Positions 27,655-36,193 of a stretch of DNA of 52,192 bases are shown piece after piece (position 1 is the first letter of the stretch; each line of letters starts with the position of its first letter). The stretch is from the NCBI RefSeq assembly GCF_025465255.1, contig NZ_JAODNI010000228.1:1-52192 (forward strand). Direction: 5' to 3'. Made by a program: the position numbers and the translations under genes. The notes under the pieces were generated by a model. It saw nothing but the letters and a program-made list of their open reading frames with translations. It had not been told where the DNA came from and searched no databases. This DNA comes from Pseudonocardia sp. (GTDB lineage Bacteria; Actinomycetota; Actinomycetes; Mycobacteriales; Pseudonocardiaceae).

Positions 27655-27727
27655 GGATGGGGTCCCAGCCGATCGGCTGGGACCCCACGTCCCGAACTGA
27701 CGCGCCGCTCCCACCACGAAGCGACGT
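27655..27727 (-). ncRNA. Candidate iron-responsive small RNA, copy 1
   Basis: On the minus strand, TTGCGG (27756-27761) and TAACTT (27732-27737) are 18 bp apart. The -10 is overlapped by an iron-box-like 19-mer (27730-27748). The transcript would start near 27725, run through the conserved 40-nt part of the repeat, and end at the hairpin 27658-27687, about 70 nt in all. It contains a G-rich GGTGGGAGCGG stretch that could pair with targets. A second near-identical copy exists at 28754-28827. Entirely predicted. Confidence 0.4.
27658..27687. terminator. Terminator hairpin (GH16 3' end / sRNA copy 1)
   Basis: A 13-bp perfect stem (27658-27670 with 27675-27687) with a GATC loop lies 20 bases after the GH16 stop. 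On the minus strand it would end the candidate small RNA. Confidence 0.9.
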
Positions 27728-27748
27728 GATGAAGTTAGCCTACCCTTC
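27690..27748 (-). repeat. 59-nt direct repeat, copy 1, containing an iron-box-like site
   Basis: This stretch matches 28789-28848 base for base except one missing C. Its end TGAAGTTAGCCTACCCTTC matches 14 of 19 positions of the DtxR/IdeR consensus, 11 of 12 in the core. The repeat lies directly next to a terminator hairpin in both copies, but the hairpin sequences differ. Confidence 0.9.
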
Positions 27749-27805
27749 TCTTGATCCGCAAGCCTCTCGCGGAGAAATCGTGCGCGCCGTGCCGCCCCGT
27801 CCGCC

Positions 27806-27811
27806 TACGGT
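27806..27811 (+). promoter_or_regulatory. -10 hexamer TACGGT, leaderless EamA gene
   Basis: TACGGT ends 6 nt before GTG 27818 with no Shine-Dalgarno, the leaderless pattern of this window. Confidence 0.55.
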
Positions 27812-27817
27812 CGTTTC

Positions 27818-28702
27818 GTGACCGCTCCCGCACTCGCGTCCCGGTACCGCTGGAGCGCCCTCGCGGCCGTCACGATCACCGTGCTCGCGTGGGCGTCGGC
27901 CTTCGTGGCGATCCGCTATGTCGGCCGGGCGTTCGAGCCCGGGCCGCTCGCCCTCGGCCGCCTCGCCGTCGGGACCGTCGCGCTCGGCCTCCTGCTGCTC
28001 GTCCGCCGAAACTGGGTCGCCCCGACCCGCCGCGAGTGGGCGCTCCTGCTGCTCTGCGGGCTGGCCTGGTTCGCCGCCTACAACGTCGCACTGAACGCCG
28101 CGGAGCAACGCGTGGACGCGGGCACGACGGCCATGCTGGTGAACATCGGCCCGATCCTGATCGCCCTGTTCGCCGGCGTGCTGCTCGGCGAAGGGTTCCC
28201 GCGCTGGCTGGTGATCGGCGCGGCGGTCGCGTTCGCCGGGGTCGTCCTGATCGGGGCGGCGACCGCGACAGGAGACGCCACCGACCTCGTGGGCGCACTG
28301 CTGTGCGTCGTCGCCGCGGTGACGTACGCGATCGGGGTGCTGACGCAGAAACCCGTCCTGCGCCGCCTCCCGGGCCTGCAGGTGACCTTCCTGGCCTGCA
28401 CGATCGGGATGCTCGCGTGTCTGCCGTACGCAGGCGGCCTCGTGCGGGACCTGGCGAGCGCCCCGGCCGGGGCGACGGCGGGCATGGTCTACCTCGGCCT
28501 GGTCCCGACCGCCCTCGCGTTCAGCACCTGGGCCTACGCCCTGGCGAGGATGGACGCGGGACGGCTGGGCGTCACCACCTATGGCGTCCCGCCGATCACG
28601 ATCGTCATGGCCGCGATCCTGCTCGGCGAGGCCCCGCCCGCCCTCGCCCTGGCCGGCGGCGTCCTGGCCCTCGCCGGCGTCGCCCTCACCCGCCGGCGCT
28701 GA
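27818..28702 (+). CDS. EamA/DMT-family transporter
   Basis: A 294-aa inner-membrane protein with ten hydrophobic segments and two EamA repeats (first from LAAVTITVLAWASAFVAIRYVG, second from DLVGALLCVVAAVTYAIGVL). Conserved features include NVALNAAEQRVDAGTTAMLVNIGPI and the GVPPITIVMAAILLGEAPP end. Family members export amino acids, metabolites or drugs; the substrate is unknown. It lies between the two 59/60-nt repeats, so it may have moved or duplicated with one of them. Confidence 0.93.
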   Translation: MTAPALASRYRWSALAAVTITVLAWASAFVAIRYVGRAFEPGPLALGRLAVGTVALGLLLLVRRNWVAPTRREWALLLLCGLAWFAAYNVALNAAEQRVDAGTTAMLVNIGPILIALFAGVLLGEGFPRWLVIGAAVAFAGVVLIGAATATGDATDLVGALLCVVAAVTYAIGVLTQKPVLRRLPGLQVTFLACTIGMLACLPYAGGLVRDLASAPAGATAGMVYLGLVPTALAFSTWAYALARMDAGRLGVTTYGVPPITIVMAAILLGEAPPALALAGGVLALAGVALTRRR

Positions 28703-28753
28703 CCCCACCGAGCCGCGTTGGATGCCGGCCACCGAACCACCCGGAGGACGAAC

Positions 28754-28783
28754 CAGGGCCCCTGCCTGTAGGCAGGGGCCCTG
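28754..28783. terminator. Terminator hairpin (EamA 3' end / sRNA copy 2)
   Basis: A 13-bp perfect stem (28754-28766 with 28771-28783) with a TGTA loop lies 51 bases after the EamA stop and next to repeat copy 2. Confidence 0.9.
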
Positions 28784-28827
28784 ATCCTTCCCGAACTGAC
28801 GCGCCGCTCCCACCACGAAGCGACGTG
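28754..28827 (-). ncRNA. Candidate iron-responsive small RNA, copy 2
   Basis: On the minus strand TTGACC (28855-28860) and TAACTT (28832-28837) have an ideal 17-bp spacer. The iron-box-like 19-mer overlaps the -10. The transcript would start near 28825 and end at hairpin 28754-28783. The -35 lies in the last codons of the MFS gene (stop 28849-28851), so the promoter grows out of that gene's 3' end. This copy has the better promoter of the two. Predicted only. Confidence 0.42.
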
Positions 28828-28848
28828 ACTGAAGTTAGCCTACCCTTC
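28789..28848 (-). repeat. 60-nt direct repeat, copy 2
   Basis: Identical to 27690-27748 apart from one extra C (GTGACTG against GTGATG on the plus strand). It lies immediately after the MFS stop codon on the minus strand. Copies are about 1.1 kb apart in the same orientation and flank the EamA gene. Confidence 0.9.
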
Positions 28849-30156
28849 CTACGCGGTCAACCTCCCGAACCGGGTGGTCCTGAACCGGGCCAGGGGCGAC
28901 GGCTCCATCCGGCAGGCCAGGACCAGCGCGACGACCAGCACGGACACCACGGTCACCACCCCGCCGACCACCAGCGGCGCGCGTCCGCCGAAGCGCTCGG
29001 CCAGCATCCCCAGCAGCGGTCCGCCGAGCGGCGTCCCACCGAGGAACAGCAGCATGTAGATCCCCATCACGCGCCCGCGCATCGCCGGATCGGCCGAGAG
29101 CTGCACCGCCGAGTTCGCCGCCGTCGTGAAGGTCAGCGCCGCGAGCCCCACCGGGACGAGCGCGATCCCGGTGCTGAGGTACGTCGGCATCAGCCCGGCC
29201 GCCACCAGCAGGACGCCGAACGCCAGCCCGGACGACGCGACGAGCCGGATCCGCGGCCGTCCGGACCGCCGGGCGGCGAGCGTCGCCCCGATCACCGACC
29301 CCACCGCTATCAGCGTCGTCAGCAGGCCGTAGCCCTGGGCATCGCGGTGGAAGACGTTGCGCGCCATGATCGCCAGGGTCATGAAGAAGTTGATCCCGAA
29401 GGTCGAGACCAGGAAGACCAGCACCAGCACCGCGACCATCTCCGGCCGGCTACGGACGTACGCCAGGCCGTCGCGCAGCTGGTGCGGAGCGCGGGGCACG
29501 GGCTCCGACCGGAACAGCCGGTCCGTGCGCATCAGCACCAGCCCGGTGACGACGCCGGCGAAGCTCGCCGCGTTGATCAGGAACACCCAGCCGGTGCCGA
29601 CCGCGACGATCAGCGCACCGGCCACCGCGGGCCCCGCGATCCGGGCGAGGTTGAACGTCAGCGAGTTGAGCGCGACCGCATTGCCGAGCTGCGCCGGACC
29701 CACCATCTCCGAGACGAAGGACTGACGGACCGGCACGTCGAGCGCGGAGAAGCAGCCGAGCAGCGCACACAGCAGGTAGACCTGCCACAGCGCGACGACG
29801 CCCGTCACCACCGTGACGCCCAGTGCGAGCGCGCAGAGCCCCATCGCGATCTGCAGCAGGATCAGGGCGCGGCGCTTGTCCACCCGGTCCGCCAGCACCC
29901 CGCCCCACAACGAGAGCAGCAGCGTCGGGGCGAACTGCAGCGCCGCCGCGACCCCCAGCGCCGTGGCGCTGCCGCCGGTGAGGTCGAGGACCAGCCAGTC
30001 CTGCGCGATCCGCTGCATCCACGTCCCGACGAGCGAGACGATCTGTCCGCCGGCGTAGAGCCGGTAGTTGGGCACGTGCAGGGAGGCGAACATGCCGGGA
30101 GGGGACTCGGCGGACGTCGACGGAGCAGGGCCCGGGGTTTCGACGACAGCACTCAC
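28849..30156 (-). CDS. MFS exporter (EntS/MFS_3-like)
   Basis: A 435-aa protein with about 12 membrane helices. It opens FASLHVPNYRLYAGGQIVSLVGTWMQRIAQDWLVLDLT and has GVLADRVDKRRALILLQ, typical of EntS-like exporters, which include siderophore and drug pumps. It is an Rv0876c-like MFS by position. GTG 30156 is the start. Only 15 bp separate it from the upstream NCS2 stop, and that gap is AT-rich with a repeated TTACT motif. The MarR regulator that I recall between such genes in relatives is missing. An iron-box-like site follows the stop codon. Confidence 0.88.
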   Translation of the reverse strand: MSAVVETPGPAPSTSAESPPGMFASLHVPNYRLYAGGQIVSLVGTWMQRIAQDWLVLDLTGGSATALGVAAALQFAPTLLLSLWGGVLADRVDKRRALILLQIAMGLCALALGVTVVTGVVALWQVYLLCALLGCFSALDVPVRQSFVSEMVGPAQLGNAVALNSLTFNLARIAGPAVAGALIVAVGTGWVFLINAASFAGVVTGLVLMRTDRLFRSEPVPRAPHQLRDGLAYVRSRPEMVAVLVLVFLVSTFGINFFMTLAIMARNVFHRDAQGYGLLTTLIAVGSVIGATLAARRSGRPRIRLVASSGLAFGVLLVAAGLMPTYLSTGIALVPVGLAALTFTTAANSAVQLSADPAMRGRVMGIYMLLFLGGTPLGGPLLGMLAERFGGRAPLVVGGVVTVVSVLVVALVLACRMEPSPLARFRTTRFGRLTA

Positions 30157-30176
30157 GATTTACTTAGCTTACTACA
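30157..30176 (-). promoter_or_regulatory. AT-rich MarR-type operator-like site before the MFS gene
   Basis: In a region otherwise over 70% GC, TTACTTAGC is followed by TTACT (30160-30173). It resembles half of a palindromic TTACTTAGCTAAGTAA-type MarR site. It overlaps the end of the NCS2 gene and the MFS promoter. Assignment is tentative. Confidence 0.35.
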
Positions 30177-31617
30177 ACGACCCTCCCGTCAGCGAGCGAA
30201 TCGGCCCGACTGCGAAATAGCCCACGAACGCGATCGCGACCACCCACATCAGCGGATGCACCTTGCGTGCCCCGCCCGTCGCCGCCGCCAGCACGACGTA
30301 GCTGATGAAGCCCGCACCGATGCCGTTGGCGATCGAGTACGTGAACGGCATGACGACGATCGTGAGGAACGCCGGTATCGCCGACCGCAGCTCCGTCAGG
30401 TCGATCTCCGCGACCTGGCGGAACATCAGCGCCCCGACGATCACCAGCGCCGGGGCCGCCGCCTCCACCGGGACGATGGAGTAGAGCGGCGTGAAGAACA
30501 TCGCCGCCAGGAACAGCAGCCCGGTGACGATGTTGGCGAGCCCGGTCCGTGCGCCCTCGGCGATGCCCGCGGCGGACTCGACGAACACGGTGTTCGACGA
30601 CGCGGACGCCGCGCCACCCGCGATCGCCCCGGCCCCCTCGACGACCAGGGCCCGGCCGATGTTCGGCAGCTGCCCGTCCCGGTTGACGAGCCCGGCCTGC
30701 CGGCCGAGTCCGGTCATGGTGCCCATCGCGTCGAAGAAGTTTGCCAGCACCAGCGTGAAGACGAGCAGGACCACCGTCAGGGTGTCCAGCCGGGTGAACG
30801 CACCCAACGACACGTTGCCGACGAGCGAGAGGTCCGGCAGCTCGACGACGCGGTCCGGGAGCGTCGGCACGGCCAGGGACCAGCCCCTGGGGTTCGTCGC
30901 GGCCGATCCGACGTGCGCGATCGACTCGACGATGATCGCGATCACCGTCGTGACGAGGACACCGACCAGGATCCCGGCCCGCACCCCGCGGGCGACGAGC
31001 ACGCCGGTGATCAGCAGGCCGATCACGAAGACGAACGTGGGCCAGGACCCGATCGAGCCGCTGATCCCGAGTCCGACGGGGACGGTCGTGTTCGCGGCGT
31101 CCGGCAGCCGGGTGACGAACCCGGCGTCGACCAGCCCGATCAGCGCGATGAACAACCCGATGCCCACCGCGATGGCCGTCTTGAGCTCGGCCGGGACGGC
31201 GTTGAACACCGCCGTCCGGAAGCCGGAGGCCGCCAGCAGCACGATCACCACGCCGTCGATGACGACGAGGCCCATCGCCTCGGGCCAGCTCATCAGCGGG
31301 GCGATCGTGACCGCGAGCAGGGTGTTGATGCCCAGGCCGGTGGCGATCGCGAACGGGAGGTTGGCGACGAGGCCGAACAGGATCGTCATCAGGCCCGCGA
31401 CGAGTGCGGTGACGGCCGCGACCTGCGGGACCGGCAGGATCGCGCCGAGCGCATCGGTCTTGGCCCCCGGATCCGCGGCCGAGAAGCTGCCGAGGATCAG
31501 CGGGTTCAGCACGATGATGTAGGACATCGTCACGAAGGTGACGAGGCCGCCGCGGAGCTCCCGGGGAACCGTGGAGCCGCGCTCGGCGAGCCGGAAGAAG
31601 CGCTCGATCACGCGCAT
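30172..31617 (-). CDS. NCS2-family (AzgA/PbuG-like) purine permease
   Basis: A 481-aa inner-membrane protein. Signature pieces are ELRGGLVTFVTMSYIIVLNPLIL, GLVANLPFAIATGLGINTLLA, FFDAMGTMTGLGRQAGL, SASSNTVFVESAAGIAEGARTGLANIVTG, as in adenine/guanine/hypoxanthine permeases. It should import purine bases with protons. ATG 31617 has GGAGGTGA 6-7 nt upstream. It is divergent from the DUF2530 gene (54-bp gap). Confidence 0.94.
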   Translation of the reverse strand: MRVIERFFRLAERGSTVPRELRGGLVTFVTMSYIIVLNPLILGSFSAADPGAKTDALGAILPVPQVAAVTALVAGLMTILFGLVANLPFAIATGLGINTLLAVTIAPLMSWPEAMGLVVIDGVVIVLLAASGFRTAVFNAVPAELKTAIAVGIGLFIALIGLVDAGFVTRLPDAANTTVPVGLGISGSIGSWPTFVFVIGLLITGVLVARGVRAGILVGVLVTTVIAIIVESIAHVGSAATNPRGWSLAVPTLPDRVVELPDLSLVGNVSLGAFTRLDTLTVVLLVFTLVLANFFDAMGTMTGLGRQAGLVNRDGQLPNIGRALVVEGAGAIAGGAASASSNTVFVESAAGIAEGARTGLANIVTGLLFLAAMFFTPLYSIVPVEAAAPALVIVGALMFRQVAEIDLTELRSAIPAFLTIVVMPFTYSIANGIGAGFISYVVLAAATGGARKVHPLMWVVAIAFVGYFAVGPIRSLTGGSL

Positions 31618-31659
31618 ACCGTGTCACCTCCGGCCGTGCTCCGCCGGACCCGGCCCCGG

Positions 31660-31665
31660 TAGGCT
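31660..31665 (+). promoter_or_regulatory. -10 hexamer TAGGCT, leaderless DUF2530 gene
   Basis: TAGGCT ends 6 nt before GTG 31672. Confidence 0.6.
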
Positions 31666-31671
31666 GGCGCC

Positions 31672-31923
31672 GTGATCGACCCGCCCCCGCTCCCGCGCCG
31701 CCTGGACGACATCCGCGTCGTCGTCGGCGCCGGTACCGCGCTGTGGGTCGTCGGGATGGTCGTGCTGCTGGTGGCGCACCTCGCCACGGGCCGCCCGCTC
31801 GGCGTCGCCTTCGCCACCTGCGTCGCGGGAGCACTGCTCGGCGCCCTCGGCTGGGGTGTGTCCAGCTGGCAGCGCGCCGCGGCGCGGCGGGGGTCGCGGA
31901 CGGCCCAGCGCGGGCTCGATTAG
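31672..31923 (+). CDS. DUF2530 small membrane protein
   Basis: An 83-aa protein with two hydrophobic helices (about 22-40 and 46-65), opening MIDPPPLPRRLDDIRVVVGAGTALW and a basic C-terminus. It matches the actinobacterial DUF2530 family, found beside NCS2 permease genes and near Rv0879c in mycobacteria (from memory). Function is unknown. Leaderless start. Confidence 0.82.
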   Translation: MIDPPPLPRRLDDIRVVVGAGTALWVVGMVVLLVAHLATGRPLGVAFATCVAGALLGALGWGVSSWQRAAARRGSRTAQRGLD

Positions 31924-31957
31924 GACAGACTCTGCAGCTCGGCCGGGCGTCGTTGCC

Positions 31958-31963
31958 TAGGGT
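31958..31963 (+). promoter_or_regulatory. -10 hexamer TAGGGT, leaderless SDR gene
   Basis: TAGGGT ends 6 nt before ATG 31970. Confidence 0.6.
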
Positions 31964-31969
31964 GCACCC

Positions 31970-32731
31970 ATGACCGCCGCGAGCGAGCCCACCGATTCTG
32001 GCCGTCCCACCGCCGTCGTCACCGGGGCCAGCTCCGGTATCGGGGCGGCCACCGCCCGCGCGCTCGCCCGGGCCGGCTTCAACGTGGTCCTCGGCGCCCG
32101 CCGGGTGGACCGGTGCGCCGAGATCGCCAGGGAGATCGACGGCACCGCGGTGCGGCTCGACGTGACGGACCCCGACTCCGTCTCGGCCTTCGTCGCCGCG
32201 GTCCCCGAGTGCCGGCTGCTGGTGAACAACGCGGGCGGCGCGAAGGGCCTCGAACCCGTCGCCGAGGCGGACGAGGACGACTGGCGCTGGATGTTCGAGG
32301 CCAATGTGATCGGCACGCTGCGGGTGACGAAGGGCCTGCTCCCGGCCTTGCTCGCCTCCGGCGACGGGCACATCGTCACCGTCACCTCGATCGCCGCGCT
32401 CGAGCCCTACGACAACGGCGCGGGCTACACCGGCGCCAAGCACGCCCAGGCGATGCTGCACCGGACGCTGCGCGGGGAGCTCCTGGGCCAGCCGGTCCGG
32501 CTCACCGAGATCTGCCCCGGGATGGTCGAGACGGAGTTCTCCCTGGTCCGGTTCGGCGGCGACGAGGAGAAGGCGGACGACGTCTACAAGGGCCTCACCC
32601 CGCTGACGGCCGAGGACGTCGCGGACGTGATCGCGTTCGCCGCGACCCGGCCGTCCCACGTGAACCTCGACCAGATCGTCCTGAAGCCGCGGGCCCAGGC
32701 GTCGGCGAGCCGGGCCTACCGGGAGAGCTGA
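31970..32731 (+). CDS. Short-chain dehydrogenase/reductase (YdfG/NADP-dependent type)
   Basis: A 253-aa classical SDR. Cofactor motif TGASSGIGAATARAL (about 19-33), NNAGG, active-site Ser in VTSIAAL, and YTGAKHA (YxxxK). The C-terminal ICPGMVETEFSLVRFGGDEEKA resembles YdfG/serine-3-dehydrogenase-like enzymes that reduce short hydroxy acids. It equals the Rv0484c position near lprQ-murB in mycobacteria. Substrate is unknown. Confidence 0.92.
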   Translation: MTAASEPTDSGRPTAVVTGASSGIGAATARALARAGFNVVLGARRVDRCAEIAREIDGTAVRLDVTDPDSVSAFVAAVPECRLLVNNAGGAKGLEPVAEADEDDWRWMFEANVIGTLRVTKGLLPALLASGDGHIVTVTSIAALEPYDNGAGYTGAKHAQAMLHRTLRGELLGQPVRLTEICPGMVETEFSLVRFGGDEEKADDVYKGLTPLTAEDVADVIAFAATRPSHVNLDQIVLKPRAQASASRAYRES

Positions 32732-32732
32732 C

Positions 32733-32760
32733 CGTGGCCGGGCCCCGCGGCCCGGCCACG
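32733..32760. terminator. Bidirectional terminator between SDR and small protein gene
   Basis: A 12-bp perfect stem (32733-32744 with 32749-32760) has a CCGC loop. It lies between convergent genes, 2 bases after the SDR stop. Confidence 0.88.
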
Positions 32761-32764
32761 TCGG

Positions 32765-32983
32765 TCAGACGGTGTCCTCCGAACGCCGGTGCTCGTCCGC
32801 GGCGTCCCGGGGCTCCCGGCCCGCGACCGCGCCCTGCACCCGCTCCTCGGACTCGGCCAGGATCTCCTCGGCCTCGGCGCGGTGGTCCTCGCCGGGGATC
32901 TCCGCCCTCCGCTCCTCGGGCAAGGGCTCGGCGCGGGTCCGGGCTCGCTCCTCGGACACCTGACGACTGTCGATCTCGCTCAT
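32765..32983 (-). CDS. Small acidic hypothetical protein
   Basis: A 72-aa, Glu/Arg-rich protein (MSEIDSRQVSEERARTRAEP...) with a core AEEILAESEERVQ and C-terminal HRRSEDTV. Such short, probably helical or disordered proteins with an 'EEILAESEER' core are widespread in actinobacteria without known function. TAGGGC lies 6 nt before ATG 32983, so it may be leaderless. Confidence 0.65.
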   Translation of the reverse strand: MSEIDSRQVSEERARTRAEPLPEERRAEIPGEDHRAEAEEILAESEERVQGAVAGREPRDAADEHRRSEDTV

Positions 32984-33023
32984 GCCTCAGCCCTACCCGG
33001 GCTCGCGGAGCGTGAACCATTCC

Positions 33024-34199
33024 TCAAAGGGCCGAGAGCTGGCGCCACTTGTCCCACGACAGCGTCCAGTCCCACACGTCCCCGTCCTTCGACGAGAGCT
33101 GGACCGGGGTGCCCGTGACCTCCACCGGGTCCCCGTAGAGGGCGGTGTCGTAGTAGGCCTTCGCGTTGTCGATCGACAGGTTCACGCAGCCGTGGGTGAC
33201 GTTCGACGAGCCCTGCGCGCCCGTCGAGGCGGGGTTGGCGTGGATGAACTCGCCGTTGTTGCTCATCCGCACGGCCCACTTCTCGACGACGTCGTAGCCG
33301 TACTGCGCGCTGATCATCCGCTTGTCCGTGAACTTCTCGGTGACGATGTGGACGCCCGAGCGGGTGTTGCGGTTCGGGTCCGACGCGAGGCCGTAACTGG
33401 CCGGGTAGCTCGCGACCTGCTTGCCGTCCCGCTCGACGACCATCTGGAACGACCGCGCGTCCGCCTTCACGATCTGCGCGCGGCCGATCCGGAACGTGCT
33501 GTCGACGTCCGCCGCGCCGTACTCCCCGCCGCCGTAGGCGACGCCGTAGAGCTTGGCGGTGACCGTCACGTCCGTGTTCGCCGGCCAGTACTCCTTCGGC
33601 CGCCAGTGCACACGGGAGCCGCCGTTCTCGGCCGGCAGCCAGCCCCACGCGCCCTCGATCGGCGTCGACGTCCGCACGCGCAGCGCCTGCTCGACCGCCG
33701 CCCGGTCCTCGACGTGGCTGTTGAACTGGATCTCGATCGGCGCCGCGACGCCGACGGTCCGGCCGTCGCCGATGTTGATCACGCCGCGCACGGCCTTGCT
33801 CGGGGTGACGGTGCGGAAGCCGCCCTGGACGGGCACCTGCACGCCGTCCCCGCCGCTCGTGACCCCGGTCCAGGTGTAGTCCGTGCCGTAGCCCAGCGGC
33901 TCGCTCGCCGTCCACGCGGTCTTCTCGGCGTTCAGCGCGCCGGACACGGGCTTGCCGTCGGCGTCGGTGAGCGAGACCTGCTCGAACGTTCCGTCCTCGA
34001 CGGTCGCCGAGACAGGCGACGCCGGGTTCACGTCCGCGGCCCCCGCCGCGGGCTGGTAGGCCACCGACGCGTCCGGAACCAGCAGGGCCGGCGCCGCGCT
34101 GCTCGCGGAACCATCCTTCCCACCGGCTGCCGTGGCCGCGGTGACCACACCGAGCGATCCGACCGCGATCACGGCCAGGATCAGCAGAAAACGACGCAT
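33024..34199 (-). CDS. L,D-transpeptidase (Ldt, LprQ/LdtMt-like)
   Basis: A 391-aa envelope enzyme making 3-3 cross-links in peptidoglycan. N-terminal signal/anchor MRRFLLILAVIAVGSLGVVTAATAA, then two Ig-like domains (about 45-260), then the YkuD catalytic domain with HANPAS...SSNVTHGCVNLS, where the Cys is the nucleophile, and a C-terminal VWDWTLSWDKWRQL tail. No lipobox cysteine is seen, unlike M. tuberculosis LprQ. ATG 34199 is preferred for the GGGGGAGA box; GTG 34211 is in frame. It lies next to murB, as in mycobacteria. Confidence 0.93.
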   Translation of the reverse strand: MRRFLLILAVIAVGSLGVVTAATAAGGKDGSASSAAPALLVPDASVAYQPAAGAADVNPASPVSATVEDGTFEQVSLTDADGKPVSGALNAEKTAWTASEPLGYGTDYTWTGVTSGGDGVQVPVQGGFRTVTPSKAVRGVINIGDGRTVGVAAPIEIQFNSHVEDRAAVEQALRVRTSTPIEGAWGWLPAENGGSRVHWRPKEYWPANTDVTVTAKLYGVAYGGGEYGAADVDSTFRIGRAQIVKADARSFQMVVERDGKQVASYPASYGLASDPNRNTRSGVHIVTEKFTDKRMISAQYGYDVVEKWAVRMSNNGEFIHANPASTGAQGSSNVTHGCVNLSIDNAKAYYDTALYGDPVEVTGTPVQLSSKDGDVWDWTLSWDKWRQLSAL

Positions 34200-34368
34200 T
34201 CTCTCCCCCACGAGCCCGACTCCCCGGTGATGGACGTCCGGAGGGCGAGCGAGGTTGCGCGCGCCGGGGGAGGAATCGGGTGCCTTCGCGAGGTTACGCG
34301 GCGACTCCGCCGGTTTCGGCGCACCTCTCCCGTTCGGGTGGCGCTGTGCCGATCGTCACGCTGTGTCC

Positions 34369-35418
<1,050 letters not shown>

Positions 35419-35425
35419 GGCCACG

Positions 35426-35435
35426 ACGGTAGCCT
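35426..35435. promoter_or_regulatory. Overlapping divergent -10 hexamers of murB and DUF2505
   Basis: ACGGTAGCCT holds TAGCCT for the plus strand (35430-35435, 6 nt before ATG 35442) and TACCGT for the minus strand (35426-35431, 7 nt before GTG 35418). They share two bases, so both cannot be melted by polymerase together. Confidence 0.6.
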
Positions 35436-35441
35436 CCGCCC

Positions 35442-35942
35442 ATGTCTCGCTCGATCGACTACCGCTCGACGTCCGCCCACCCCGTCGACGCGGTCTACGC
35501 AGCCATGATCGACCAGAACTACCTGAACAGGCGGCTCAAGGAGATCGGCGGCCGGGGGGCCGAGATCCTGGAGTACGACGCGGACGAGTCGGGGGTGCGT
35601 TACCGGCTCAAGCACGGGCTCGACGAGAAGGACCTGCCGGGCGTGGTCCGCTCGTTCCTCAAGAGCGACATCGTCGTCCAGCGGCGGGAGACCTGGACGC
35701 CGGCGCGCGACGGCTCCTACGACGGCACGGTGGAGGTCCGGCTGCCCGGCCTGCCCGCCGGCGCGAACGGGACGATGAAGCTCGCCCCGACGGCCGAGGG
35801 CAGCTCGTTCGACGTGCACATCGAGACCAAGGTCAACGTCCCGGTCATCGGCGGCAAGATCGAGGCGACGGTCGGGGACCAGATCAAGCGCCTGCTCGCC
35901 ATGGAGGCCGAGTTCACCCACGCCTACCTCGACTCCCTGTGA
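35442..35942 (+). CDS. DUF2505 protein (START/SRPBCC-like)
   Basis: A 166-aa cytosolic protein beginning MSRSIDYRSTSAHPVDAVYAAM, with VPVIGGKIEATVGDQIKRLLAMEAEFTHAYL at its end. This is DUF2505, related to the SRPBCC/START ligand-binding fold. In mycobacteria it is Rv0481c, also divergent from murB. No function is established. Leaderless start at ATG 35442. Confidence 0.9.
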   Translation: MSRSIDYRSTSAHPVDAVYAAMIDQNYLNRRLKEIGGRGAEILEYDADESGVRYRLKHGLDEKDLPGVVRSFLKSDIVVQRRETWTPARDGSYDGTVEVRLPGLPAGANGTMKLAPTAEGSSFDVHIETKVNVPVIGGKIEATVGDQIKRLLAMEAEFTHAYLDSL

Positions 35943-36193
35943 GCGCGCAGCCTCGCTAGAACGAGGCTACGCCCGCACAACCCTCTGTGACCTGCGCAGA
36001 CGCGTCCCGAACTCGAGCGGTCGCACCAGCAGTCCGAGGGCTGGGAACGCGCGCCCACGACGCACACGCCGCCCACCCCGTGCGCGGGCACCGTCGCGGG
36101 AAAGCGTCTCCGGCAGGGGCCCGGCCTGCCCCCGGCGACCCGGATCCGCACCCGGCGGGGGCCGTGATCAGGGCAGTGGCACGATTTTCCCTC
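35943..36193. other. Intergenic stretch before purU with weak hairpin
   Basis: A 7-bp stem hairpin (AGCCTCG/CGAGGCT, 35949-35968) just after the DUF2505 stop may be a weak terminator. The rest shows no clear gene or element; an open frame into purU exists but lacks family similarity. Confidence 0.45.

Noticed and set aside
27751..31662. 1300-codon plus-strand open frame across EamA, MFS and NCS2 genes
   Set aside because: It crosses genes with clear family motifs in other frames and has the low-complexity His/Asp/Arg composition of a shadow frame.
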